The notes under the pieces: generated by a model
Told to the model about the DNA's origin: nothing
Database searches by the model: none
The model's input: the letters and a program-made list of their open reading frames with translations, nothing else
Part shown: positions 1-6,666 of the stretch, in pieces
Position numbering within the stretch: the first letter of the stretch is position 1
How the letters are laid out: each line of letters opens with the position of its first letter
Source of the DNA: a virus
Reading direction: 5' to 3' (one strand)
IMG/VR virus record: IMGVR_UViG_3300005264_000061
Location: 1-38,367 of that record
Length of the DNA stretch: 38,367 nucleotides
Position numbers and translations under genes: made by a program

Positions 1-18
1 GTTTTAAATTATTAAAAC

Positions 19-47
19 TTGACATCATGTTAAATTCAGTATATACT
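19..47 (+). promoter_or_regulatory. Early sigma70-type promoter P1
   Basis: A TTGACA box (19-24) and a TATACT box (42-47) are separated by exactly 17 bp, close to the bacterial sigma70 consensus. It is followed by a GGGAGA-like sequence near 65-70 but no start codon, so it looks like an extra upstream copy of the next promoter. Confidence 0.85.
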
Positions 48-89
48 CTTTACATAATCAAACAGGGAGAAAATACTTTATAATAAAAC

Positions 90-118
90 TTGACATCATG
101 TTAAATCCAGTATATACT
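90..118 (+). promoter_or_regulatory. Early sigma70-type promoter P2
   Basis: TTGACA (90-95), 17 bp spacer, TATACT (113-118). The surrounding 50 bases repeat those of P1 with one difference in the spacer and a period of 71 bp. The leader leads into AAAGGAG and the ATG at 151, so this promoter most directly serves the DUF932 gene. Confidence 0.88.
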
Positions 119-150
119 CTTTACATAATCAATCATAAAGGAGATAAAAA

Positions 151-1005
151 ATGACAACATCACTTACAACAGTAACAAAAAATTATACACCAGCCAAAAA
201 TATGAACCCATTCTTTGAGGTAACAAGATGTCCTCTTAAAACAACTTTTAATGGTGTCGAAAAAGAAGTTGCAAGAGATGCTCTTTTTTCTCCTACTGGT
301 GATCTTTTGGGAATAGTATCACCAAAATATAAACTGGTAAAGAATCAAGAAGTTGTTAATACTTTTGATGAATTTTTCTCTGGACTTAATGTGGCATCAG
401 TAACAGATAAAGTTAATCAGACTGGTGGAAAATGGATGCGAGAATATATTCTGAATGATGATAAATATGTTGCAACTGTTGGCAAAAATAAAGATACACT
501 GAAAACAAAAATTACTATTTATAATGGATATGATGGAAAAACTTCTGTTGGAATGAACTTTTCAGCATGGCGTCAAATATGTAGTAATGGTATGTTTGGT
601 TGGAAAAAACTTATTGGTAGAAAATTTAGCCATTTCACTAATGACATTTTGGGATATCTTGGAGCAGCAGTTGATACTGGTTTTAATGAAATGCAGACAA
701 ATTTTAATACATGGGAAAAATGGAGTGAAATTCCACATACTGAAAAACAATTTCAGGGTTTCATTGATGATAGAGAATATCTGTCAGATAAACAAAAAAA
801 GGAATATAAAGGTCTTTATCTTCCTATTATGAACAAATATAAAGAATCTGAAACACTTTGGGGTTCTTATAATGTTTTGACTTCAATTGGTACTCATTAT
901 GTATCATCAAGAAATAAAGATGTTGCTAATGACTTTTCTAATGGTTATAGAACAATTTCAAGAGTAACTAATGATTTTTATAATGATAATAAAGTAGCCG
1001 CTTAA
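151..1005 (+). CDS. DUF932-family phage/plasmid protein
   Basis: A 284-residue protein that resembles the DUF932 family found in phages and plasmids. Family-like features are the N-terminal stretch with LLGIVSPKYKLVKNQEV (about residues 52-68), the GKTSVGMNFSAWRQICSNGM region (about 130-149) and the C-terminal segment. The family has no settled biochemical role. The start is supported by AAAGGAG nine bases upstream. Two tandem strong promoters precede it and two hairpins follow it, so it is probably an abundant early monocistronic product. No signal peptide or membrane segment is seen. Family confidence is good; function is unknown. Confidence 0.75.
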   Translation: MTTSLTTVTKNYTPAKNMNPFFEVTRCPLKTTFNGVEKEVARDALFSPTGDLLGIVSPKYKLVKNQEVVNTFDEFFSGLNVASVTDKVNQTGGKWMREYILNDDKYVATVGKNKDTLKTKITIYNGYDGKTSVGMNFSAWRQICSNGMFGWKKLIGRKFSHFTNDILGYLGAAVDTGFNEMQTNFNTWEKWSEIPHTEKQFQGFIDDREYLSDKQKKEYKGLYLPIMNKYKESETLWGSYNVLTSIGTHYVSSRNKDVANDFSNGYRTISRVTNDFYNDNKVAA

Positions 1006-1068
1006 GTGAAGGGTAAACCCATCACTCTGAATTCATACAAGATCTTAAAAAAATCTTGTATGAATTCA
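1005..1068 (+). terminator. Double hairpin after the DUF932 gene
   Basis: Two stem-loops follow the stop codon. The first (1005-1026) pairs AGTGA.GGG with CCC.TCACT around TAAA. The second has a perfect stem of about 16 bp, 1028-1043 against 1053-1068, with a 9-base A-rich loop. There is no T-run after it, so it may be a processing or mRNA-stabilising structure rather than a classical intrinsic terminator. Confidence 0.5.
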
Positions 1069-1084
1069 TACAAAACATTATTAA

Positions 1085-1381
1085 ATGGGAAAAAATAATA
1101 AAATGCCAAAATATCGAATAAAAGGTGCTCTTTCTGGTGGATTTGGTGGATGTAAAAATAAAGATTGGGTATATATCAATGCAAAAAATGATGAAAAGGC
1201 ATGTGAAGAAGCCTGGTTACTAGCATGTGAAGAATATTATATGTATGATGGCACAAATGGTATTCTTAGCATTGGTGAAATAATGGAAAATGAAGAAATA
1301 ATGGAAGATGAAGCAATAAAATATTGGTATGAACAACGTGAATTCTGGTTAGATTATGAATACGAAAAAGTAAAAAAATGA
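1085..1381 (+). CDS. Hypothetical acidic phage protein
   Basis: A 98-residue protein of no family I recognise. The N-terminus is basic with a GALSGGFGGCKNKDW patch (about residues 14-28); the rest is acidic and rich in E, W and Y (EEAWLLACEEYYMYDG). The ATG at 1085 has no Shine-Dalgarno; the ATG at 1103, which follows GGGAAAA, would give a product six residues shorter. The stop overlaps the next start (ATGA at 1378-1381), indicating translational coupling. It lies early in the cluster after the DUF932 gene. Confidence 0.65.
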   Translation: MGKNNKMPKYRIKGALSGGFGGCKNKDWVYINAKNDEKACEEAWLLACEEYYMYDGTNGILSIGEIMENEEIMEDEAIKYWYEQREFWLDYEYEKVKK

Positions 1382-1593
1382 ATAAAATAATTGATACAAA
1401 AGTAGAAGAATTATTGGATCCATCATTAAGTTGTTTTAGTGGTGAAGATGGTGGAATAACATTTGTTAAATTAAAAATATTATTAACAATATTTTGTGAA
1501 CGTTCTGATAAAGGTGATAATAAGGCAAAAGATGCCTTGAATATTATAATAAAATTTAATAAGTTAATTAAACTTGCAAATGAAATGCTTTAA
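1378..1593 (+). CDS. Small hypothetical phage protein
   Basis: A 71-residue protein with no recognised domain. It has a mixed N-terminal half and a helical, lysine/asparagine-rich C-terminal half (about residues 33-71). It begins inside the stop codon of the preceding gene (ATGA), so it is probably translated by coupling. The following gene has its own ribosome site. Function unknown; the tight spacing and same-strand context support it being real. Confidence 0.6.
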   Translation: MNKIIDTKVEELLDPSLSCFSGEDGGITFVKLKILLTIFCERSDKGDNKAKDALNIIIKFNKLIKLANEML

Positions 1594-1610
1594 CAAGGAG
1601 AATAATAAAT

Positions 1611-1790
1611 ATGTATAGAGAATTAACCATTGATTGTGTAATTGATACTATAAAACTTATTGAAAGCAAATATGAAGATGGATTGATTAATAATATTGAT
1701 TTTATTATTCGTACTAAAAATATCTGTCAAGAATATATTGATCAAGAAATGATAATTGCTAAGAACGTATTAGAACAATTAAGTGATTAA
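1611..1790 (+). CDS. Small hypothetical protein, 59 aa
   Basis: A 59-codon frame from ATG 1611 to TAA 1790, preceded by AAGGAG at 1595-1600, a strong ribosome site. The product starts MYRELTIDCVIDTIK and ends KNVLEQLSD; it looks helical and mildly acidic. No family is recognised. It ends three bases before the next early promoter. Confidence 0.6.
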   Translation: MYRELTIDCVIDTIKLIESKYEDGLINNIDFIIRTKNICQEYIDQEMIIAKNVLEQLSD

Positions 1791-1792
1791 TC

Positions 1793-1821
1793 TTGACATC
1801 ATATTAAATCCAGTGTATAAT
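1793..1821 (+). promoter_or_regulatory. Early sigma70-type promoter P3
   Basis: TTGACA (1793-1798), 17 bp, TATAAT (1816-1821). The spacer TCATATTAAATCCAGTG is nearly the same as in P1 and P2, and the leader down to the ATG at 1855 also matches that of P2 (ATAAT.AATCAT..A.GGAGATAAAAA). It therefore belongs to one family of early promoter-leader cassettes. Confidence 0.88.
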
Positions 1822-1854
1822 TTTTATATAATTAATCATTAAGAGGAGATAAAA

Positions 1855-2184
1855 ATGTCAAAATATACTGATAGAATGGATGATTCAGTTAAAATTTCTT
1901 TACACGAACAAGGATGTATTAGAAACCCTAAAAACAATAAGACTATTATGATGGTGTTTCATCATTTTAAAGGAAGACATGTAGCAGTATCAACTTATAT
2001 TGATGCATCTGATGTCATAGATGCTTTGGTTGAAATAAATGAAATAGATTCTGGATTTTTTGATTTTATTGGTGAAACTATTGATGATGCAGTTGATAGT
2101 ATTAATAGTGATTATTTAAGTCATTATATTTCTGCATTGAATGATTGGAATGGATGGTTTAATAATAATTTAATGTATAGTTAA
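1855..2184 (+). CDS. Hypothetical early protein, 109 aa
   Basis: A 109-residue acidic protein expressed from its own strong early promoter (P3) with GAGGAGA upstream of the ATG. The middle reads like a small alpha/beta domain (MVFHHFKGRHVAVSTYIDASDVIDALVEI, here split: MVFHHFKGRHVAV then STYIDASDVIDALVEI, about residues 31-60), followed by an acidic helix and a C-terminus rich in N, W and Y. No family is recognised. Strong promoter and small size suit an early host-takeover protein, but that is only inference. Confidence 0.65.
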   Translation: MSKYTDRMDDSVKISLHEQGCIRNPKNNKTIMMVFHHFKGRHVAVSTYIDASDVIDALVEINEIDSGFFDFIGETIDDAVDSINSDYLSHYISALNDWNGWFNNNLMYS

Positions 2185-2192
2185 GTACTTGC

Positions 2193-2340
2193 CTGGGCAA
2201 AAAAGTAGACTAATTATATTAAAAAAAAAATATATAATAATAACAATAGGTTATAAAATTATGGTATTTTAATTAATTATAATTAGTCTCTGGCTGGGCA
2301 AAAAAGTAGACTAATTATATTAAAAAAAATATATAATATT
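2193..2340 (+). repeat. Direct repeat pair with an inverted arm between copies
   Basis: A segment beginning CTGGGCAAAAAAGTAGACTA occurs at 2193-2239 and again at 2294-2340 (period 101 bp), differing mainly in the length of an A-run. Between the copies, 2278-2289 is a perfect 12-base reverse complement of AGACTAATTATA in copy 1 (2207-2218) and in copy 2 (2308-2319), so two mutually exclusive hairpins can form. Copy 2 runs straight into the next start codon. No gene lies in 2185-2340. Confidence 0.8.
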
Positions 2341-2736
2341 ATGAAAAAACTTGAATTTGTAAGATTTGGTGGATTATCACTTGTCAACTATAAAAAGTTG
2401 TATAAACAAGATTCATTTCATAGTCCACCATGTAAAAGAGGTATCTATGCCTTTATATTTCCTTATATAGAAGATTTTTTGTGGGTATGGAAGGTTAATA
2501 GTGATGGTAATTATAAAAAAAATATTAATAAATATCATAGAAAAAATAGAAGGAAATTTAAATATAACGGTAATATTTGGTGTCATTTTATTGATGAAGC
2601 TATATCAGAAGGATGTAATATAGAAATTAAAAAAGATTGGGTAAAGGTTCATACAGATGATTTAAATAAATTATTGGCAATGGTTAAACATTCTGATAGA
2701 TTATCTATAAAACATAATTATTTAATAGAAATATAA
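2341..2736 (+). CDS. Hypothetical phage protein, 131 aa
   Basis: A 131-residue basic protein. The segment SFHSPPCKRGIYAFIFPYIE (about residues 26-45) and the later RRKFKYNGNIWCHFIDEA (about 65-82) resemble a widespread phage protein of unknown function. Its ATG directly follows the second copy of the 101-bp repeat and has no Shine-Dalgarno, so its translation may depend on that leader. The next gene starts 3 bases after its stop. No enzyme motif is seen. Confidence 0.65.
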   Translation: MKKLEFVRFGGLSLVNYKKLYKQDSFHSPPCKRGIYAFIFPYIEDFLWVWKVNSDGNYKKNINKYHRKNRRKFKYNGNIWCHFIDEAISEGCNIEIKKDWVKVHTDDLNKLLAMVKHSDRLSIKHNYLIEI

Positions 2737-2738
2737 AA

Positions 2739-3179
2739 ATGATGAAACATTGTAATAGATGTGATAAATTATATTATATAAATAATGAAAATAAAAATGA
2801 AAATTATTGTTCAGAAGATTGTGAATATATAATTGATTTAGAAAATGATTTATATGGAACAGAAATGAAAAATAATGAGTATAAAAACCTTATTGATATT
2901 CTTGAAGAAGATCTTGAAAAATCCAGAAATGAAATTATATTTTTGAAAAAAGAAATTAAAGAAATAGCAAATGATTTTAAAAAAACAATTGATATTTATA
3001 ACGATGAAATAAATGAAATAATTAATGATGATACATATAGAAGAAATACAGAAAAACATAAAGTACCATCAGGTGAAATTATATGTCCTCATTGTTTAGT
3101 TGGTGTAAGTGGTATTTTTTATGATGGTCCATTTTGTGGATGGTGTGGTAAACATTTTTGGGACAAAGTAGAGGATTAA
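2739..3179 (+). CDS. Two-zinc-ribbon protein with coiled coil
   Basis: A 146-residue protein with a Cys cluster at each end: CNRC...CSEDC (about residues 5-28) and CPHC...CGWC (about 119-138), both typical of structural zinc sites. The middle (about 30-110) is a long E/K/N/I-rich segment expected to form a coiled coil. A role in protein or nucleic-acid binding is possible, but no specific family is recognised. Two adjacent ATGs (2739, 2742) are possible starts. It sits two bases after the stop of the previous gene. Confidence 0.65.
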   Translation: MMKHCNRCDKLYYINNENKNENYCSEDCEYIIDLENDLYGTEMKNNEYKNLIDILEEDLEKSRNEIIFLKKEIKEIANDFKKTIDIYNDEINEIINDDTYRRNTEKHKVPSGEIICPHCLVGVSGIFYDGPFCGWCGKHFWDKVED

Positions 3180-3248
3180 AAAAAACTATCAAATAATTGA
3201 AGAAGATGATATTTTTAAATCTTAATAATTTATATTAAAGGAATAATT

Positions 3249-3446
3249 ATGAAATATATTCAGTCAGAAATTGTATATAAAAAAAAAGATAATAGCTGGA
3301 TTCAAAGAAATATAATACAAAATAATAATAATAATTTAAATTCTTACCAAAGAAATTATTTGCATTGTTGTCTTGATGAATGGATAGATAATGCTAATGG
3401 TTCGGGATGTTTTTATCTGAAAGATAGTGATTTTTTTATAAAATAA
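3249..3446 (+). CDS. Small hypothetical protein, 65 aa
   Basis: A 65-residue protein with a poly-asparagine patch (about residues 26-31) and a C-terminal part with HCCLDEWIDNANGSGCFYL. The upstream AAAGGAATAATTATG gives a reasonable ribosome site. No family is recognised. A sigma70-type promoter lies just after its stop, so it ends this small operon. Confidence 0.55.
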   Translation: MKYIQSEIVYKKKDNSWIQRNIIQNNNNNLNSYQRNYLHCCLDEWIDNANGSGCFYLKDSDFFIK

Positions 3447-3451
3447 AAAAG

Positions 3452-3479
3452 TTGACAAAATGTTACCAATTGTTATATT
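3452..3479 (+). promoter_or_regulatory. Sigma70-type promoter before the 3.5-kb noncoding region
   Basis: TTGACA (3452-3457) is followed by TATATT at 3474-3479 with a 16 bp spacer (TATTAT at 3476-3481 gives 18 bp). A transcript would start near 3487 and first meet the large inverted repeat at 3541-3680, with no gene until 3862. Its spacer differs from the P1-P4 family. Confidence 0.6.
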
Positions 3480-3540
3480 ATAAAAATAGAGGTAAATAAT
3501 ATTTAATTTGTTTAAATAAGATGTTATAATGAAATTTAAA

Positions 3541-3680
3541 TAGTTTAGGGGTTCTCCTTCTTACAGGAAAAGTTTTAAAGAGGATGTGTTGACCGAAGTA
3601 AAAGTTAGTAAATGTAAAAGTTAAAAGTTAGTTAATGTAAGAAGATAATTAATAATAAACTAAGAAGGAGAACCAAACTA
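3541..3680 (+). ncRNA. Candidate structured RNA with a long closing stem
   Basis: The left arm 3541-3563 (TAGTTT, AGG bulge, GGTTCTCCTTCTTA) is complementary to 3661-3680 (TAAGAAGGAGAACC, AAACTA): 14 plus 6 paired bases around a 97-base interior. CTTCTTAC at 3557-3564 can instead pair with GTAAGAAG at 3637-3644. The interior has a degenerate repeat of AAAAGTTAG..AATGTAA. The left arm contains CTCCTT (anti-Shine-Dalgarno-like) and the right arm AAGGAG. No ATG-led frame of useful length is present. It may be a small RNA or a long leader; no known family is recognised. Confidence 0.45.
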
Positions 3681-3861
3681 TAAAATATTATTACTATTAC
3701 TATTATCAAAAATATCATAAACATTATGATTCTTATCTAATCACAATCATTAAGACAATAAATTTCTAATTGCAAAAATAAATTATTTAGTGAAAATTTT
3801 CTATCAGTGCTAGTTTAAATCATGTCATCTGTATCAATAAAAATTTACATAAGGTAAGTAT
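3681..3861. other. AT-rich noncoding stretch before the methyltransferase
   Basis: No gene is visible. It has a small perfect hairpin, ATCATAA against TTATGAT near 3714-3730 with a 3-base loop, but no T-run after it. The end (ATAAGGTAAG) supplies a weak ribosome site for the gene at 3862. With 3447-3680 this makes a gene-free region of about 415 bases. Confidence 0.6.
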
Positions 3862-4692
3862 ATGAAATATAATGAAGTTTTATTAGGTGATTGCTTTGAT
3901 ACTATTAAAACTCTTGATGATGAATCAATTGATTTAATAGTAACGTCACCACCATATGCAGATATTAAAAGTTATGGTAAACAAGTTAATGTATTACATC
4001 CTGACAATTATAATACTTGGATAATGCCATTATTTATTGAAATGTATAGAGTACTTAAAAAATCAGGTTCTATTATCTGGAATATAGGTGATAGAGTGAT
4101 TAAAAAACAAAGACATCCATTTGCATTAGAGTTACCTGCCAGAGTTGTAAATGAAACAAAATTAAAGTTTTATGATAGATATTTTTGGAATAAACCTGGT
4201 ATCCCAAATGGTAATAAGAAAAGATTAAATAACTTTACAGAATTTATATATCATTTTGTTAAAGATATTGATAACATTAAATTTAATATGGACAATGTTA
4301 GAGAAAACTATAAAGAAATTAGTAAAAAACGTTACAAAAGTAAAATGAATTTTTATAAAACAAATGAAAATGGTATTAAAGAAATGGTTTCACAAAAGAT
4401 AAAATCGTTAAATCCAAAAGGAAAAACACCAGAAGGTTTATTTACTTTTCCAAATAATTCAAATACTAAAGGTAATAAACATCCAGCACCTTTTTCTATT
4501 GATTTGCCTTTATGGTTTATTAAGGCATTGACTGATGATGGTGATATAGTACTTGATACTTTTATGGGTTCAGGAACAACAGCAGAAGCAGCAATGATAT
4601 TAAATAGAAAATGGATAGGACTTGAAATCAATAAAGAATATCTACCAATGATTAAAAATCGGACATTCAAACCAATTAATTTATTTTTATAA
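3862..4692 (+). CDS. Beta-class DNA methyltransferase (N4-cytosine or N6-adenine)
   Basis: A 276-residue SAM-dependent DNA methyltransferase. The catalytic motif TSPPY lies at residues 28-32, preceding the SAM-binding motif DTFMGSGTT (about 232-240), which is the beta-class order. The SPPY form is most common in N4-cytosine enzymes, though some N6-adenine enzymes share it. Between them is a target-recognition part rich in K and N (about 110-190). No restriction gene is adjacent, so it is probably an orphan enzyme that protects phage DNA from host restriction or marks it. The 27 bases that end this gene and lead into the next recur at 5189-5215. Confidence 0.88.
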   Translation: MKYNEVLLGDCFDTIKTLDDESIDLIVTSPPYADIKSYGKQVNVLHPDNYNTWIMPLFIEMYRVLKKSGSIIWNIGDRVIKKQRHPFALELPARVVNETKLKFYDRYFWNKPGIPNGNKKRLNNFTEFIYHFVKDIDNIKFNMDNVRENYKEISKKRYKSKMNFYKTNENGIKEMVSQKIKSLNPKGKTPEGLFTFPNNSNTKGNKHPAPFSIDLPLWFIKALTDDGDIVLDTFMGSGTTAEAAMILNRKWIGLEINKEYLPMIKNRTFKPINLFL

Positions 4693-4702
4693 TAAAGGAA
4701 AT

Positions 4703-4822
4703 ATGAAAATGATTAATGACGAAATGGAAAAAGTTTATAATAAAGTTTTAAAATATGTATCAATTAAAAGAGAAAAAGATTCAGAATATATTAGATTAAA
4801 AAAGATATATGGAAACATTTGA
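4703..4822 (+). CDS. Small hypothetical protein, 39 aa
   Basis: A 39-codon frame (ATG 4703, TGA 4820-4822) after AAAGGAAAT. The product, MKMINDEMEKVYNKVLKYVS at its start, is helical and charged. Its stop codon is inside the -35 box of the next promoter. No family is recognised. Confidence 0.45.
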   Translation: MKMINDEMEKVYNKVLKYVSIKREKDSEYIRLKKIYGNI

Positions 4823-4847
4823 CATGATATTAAAAATAGTATATACT
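4819..4847 (+). promoter_or_regulatory. Early sigma70-type promoter P4
   Basis: TTGACA (4819-4824), 17 bp, TATACT (4842-4847), leader with AAAGGAGAA before the ATG at 4876. The boxes and parts of the spacer match P1-P3. A similar leader without the promoter boxes recurs at about 5070-5100. Confidence 0.88.
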
Positions 4848-4875
4848 CTTTATATAACTTAAAGGAGAATATCTT

Positions 4876-5046
4876 ATGGATAAAATTGATACTTTAAAAA
4901 AATCATTAGAAATTTTTGATAAATTAGATTTAATGACAGTAATCAAAAAATCAGGATTTGCTGAAAAATTAAATCAAGAATTAGATTTAATGACAGTAAT
5001 CAAAAAATCAGGATTTGCTGAAAAAAAAAGTAGTATCATAAATTAA
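4876..5046 (+). CDS. Small protein built on a 19-residue tandem duplication
   Basis: A 56-residue protein from a strong promoter (P4) and ribosome site. The peptide LDLMTVIKKSGFAEK occurs twice (about residues 17-31 and 36-50). At DNA level the two copies (4922-4968, 4979-5025) are identical over 47 bases with a 57-bp period, so the duplication is recent and frame-preserving. No family is recognised; the length is probably variable between relatives. Confidence 0.55.
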   Translation: MDKIDTLKKSLEIFDKLDLMTVIKKSGFAEKLNQELDLMTVIKKSGFAEKKSSIIN

Positions 5047-5097
5047 AAAATACAATTAGAAATATTAAATTCTTTATATAACTCAAAGGAGAATACT

Positions 5098-5181
5098 ATG
5101 AGCCAATGTGATACATGTGGATGTGATCAAGATGTAACAGTAATTGATCAAATAGTCAATATTTTTGTAAAGATTCTATAA
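5098..5181 (+). CDS. Cys-containing micro-protein, 27 aa
   Basis: A 27-codon frame with a good ribosome site (AAAGGAGAATACT before ATG 5098). It has a CDTCGC cluster at residues 4-9. The leader closely resembles that of the gene at 4876, as though the leader had been copied without its promoter. Its reality depends mainly on that ribosome site. Confidence 0.4.
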   Translation: MSQCDTCGCDQDVTVIDQIVNIFVKIL

Positions 5182-5184
5182 ATA
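5177..5184 (+). promoter_or_regulatory. Possible late promoter (TATAAATA)
   Basis: An exact TATAAATA lies at 5177-5184, overlapping a stop codon and 62 bases before the ATG at 5246. In so AT-rich a sequence one such match can be chance, and the neighbourhood is otherwise early-type. Confidence 0.25.
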
Positions 5185-5188
5185 TAGA

Positions 5189-5253
5189 AATTTATTTTTA
5201 TAATAAAGGAAATATAAAAAATGACTATTAAAGGAAATATAAAAAATGACTGT
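5189..5253 (+). repeat. Copied leader with 25-bp tandem duplication of a start site
   Basis: Bases 5189-5215 are identical over 27 bases to 4678-4704, the end of the methyltransferase gene and its trailer. A 25-bp unit (AAAGGAAATAT...ATGACT) is then repeated in tandem at 5204-5228 and 5229-5253, giving two ribosome sites and two ATGs (5221 and 5246). The first ATG opens only an 11-codon frame that closes at 5256. Confidence 0.8.
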
Positions 5254-5491
5254 TAAATGTAGTGTTGGTAATAACAATTTTGATATTCAATGTGATATTG
5301 ATAATGGTAATCCAAAACATTCTGCATCAATAAATGATATAGAATTAAGATTATGTTTTGATTCAAGAAAAAATCAATGTCCTTATGCTGTTTGTATTGA
5401 TATTAATACAAAATATCTTAATGTAAATCAGTGTTTTTGTGCATATAGATTAAAAAATGATATAAGGAATACTAATGATTGTATTAGATAA
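5246..5491 (+). CDS. Cys-rich hypothetical protein, 81 aa
   Basis: An 81-residue protein with eight Cys, including CPYAVC (about residues 50-55) and CFC (about 68-70), in a mixed beta-like chain; the pattern may bind metal. The start at 5246 is the second of two duplicated start sites; an 11-codon upstream frame from 5221 overlaps it in another frame and could tune its translation. It overlaps the helicase gene by 17 bases, suggesting coupled expression. No family is recognised. Confidence 0.6.
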   Translation: MTVKCSVGNNNFDIQCDIDNGNPKHSASINDIELRLCFDSRKNQCPYAVCIDINTKYLNVNQCFCAYRLKNDIRNTNDCIR

Positions 5492-6656
5492 GCAACAGAA
5501 AATAATGCATGATACTATGATTGATTGGTATACTTCAAAAAATAGAGATCCATATATAGTTTGTTCTGGATATGCAGGTACAGGTAAAACAACTATTCTT
5601 GGTGAAGTATTAAAATCTTTTAATGATATTAATGTTAGAGTATCATGTGCAACATTTACTGGAAAAGCAAGTCATGTTCTAATTAATAAAATAGTTGGAT
5701 GTCCATTTGATTATTGTGGAACTATTCATGGATTAATATATAAACCAAAAATAAATTCAAAAACAGGAGAACTTGAAGGATTTATTAAGAATGGTTATAA
5801 TGAAATAGATACAGATCTTATTATTATTGATGAATGTTCCATGGTTGATGAAGAAATTTTCAAAGATCTTTTATATTTTAATGTTCCAATTATTTTTATA
5901 GGTGATAATGCCCAATTACCACCAGTATCAAATAAACGATTTGATATTTTTGATGATATAACATATCAATTAACTAAAATTCATAGACAGGCAGAAGAAT
6001 CTATGATTATTCAATTATCTATGATGGTTAGAAATGGTGAAACAATTGAACAAGGACATGGTGATGATTGTGCAAGAATTGATTGGTATGAAGACAAAGA
6101 TGCCAGAAGTTATATTTATGACCATAATCCTTATGATGATGAAATTATTTTATGTGGTATGAATAAAACAAGGTTAAGATTAAATAAAATTATTAGAAAA
6201 TGTCAAAATAGAACTAATCCTTCACCATATAAAGGGGATAAAGTTGTTTGTTTACAAAATAATCATAATTTAGGTGTAATGAATGGACAACTTGGTTTTA
6301 TAGATAATATATATCCATTCACTGATTATGCTTATGAAATGGATATGACATTTACTAATAAAACAAGACATTGTGTATATTCGCATGGTTTTAATAAAAT
6401 TAATCAAGATAGTTATTGGAAAATAGCCAGATCTTTTGGTTGTAAATCTGATCTTGAACAATATAAGTACAAAAAACTTGATAATTTTGATTATGGTTAT
6501 GCATTATCTGTTCATAAGAGTCAAGGGTCACAATGGGACAGTGTTATATTAATTAATGAACGAAATTCATATCAGTCAGACAGTGATTATAGAAAATGGT
6601 TATATACAGGTATTACAAGAGCAGAAAGGAAATTAATTATTATAGATAATTTTTAA
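5475..6656 (+). CDS. dda: Dda/RecD-like superfamily 1 DNA helicase
   Basis: A 393-residue SF1B helicase. Seen motifs are Walker A GYAGTGKTT (32-40), the Walker B DECSMVDEE, motif III GDNAQLPPV, and the C-terminal UvrD_C_2-type block YALSVHKSQGSQWDSV followed by LYTGITRAERKLII. Such 5'-3' helicases act in T4-type replication initiation, fork restart and recombination, consistent with T4 Dda (439 aa); this one is slightly shorter. The start overlaps the end of the preceding Cys-rich gene and is coupled to it. The role as Dda is inferred from motif set, length and phage type; a generic AAA/RecD-like label is the safe alternative. Confidence 0.85.
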   Translation: MIVLDKQQKIMHDTMIDWYTSKNRDPYIVCSGYAGTGKTTILGEVLKSFNDINVRVSCATFTGKASHVLINKIVGCPFDYCGTIHGLIYKPKINSKTGELEGFIKNGYNEIDTDLIIIDECSMVDEEIFKDLLYFNVPIIFIGDNAQLPPVSNKRFDIFDDITYQLTKIHRQAEESMIIQLSMMVRNGETIEQGHGDDCARIDWYEDKDARSYIYDHNPYDDEIILCGMNKTRLRLNKIIRKCQNRTNPSPYKGDKVVCLQNNHNLGVMNGQLGFIDNIYPFTDYAYEMDMTFTNKTRHCVYSHGFNKINQDSYWKIARSFGCKSDLEQYKYKKLDNFDYGYALSVHKSQGSQWDSVILINERNSYQSDSDYRKWLYTGITRAERKLIIIDNF

Positions 6657-6666
6657 GGAACGAAAA

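Noticed and set aside
5221-5256. 11-codon frame as a gene
   Set aside because: It is the by-product of a 25-bp duplication of a start site; kept only as a possible regulatory feature.
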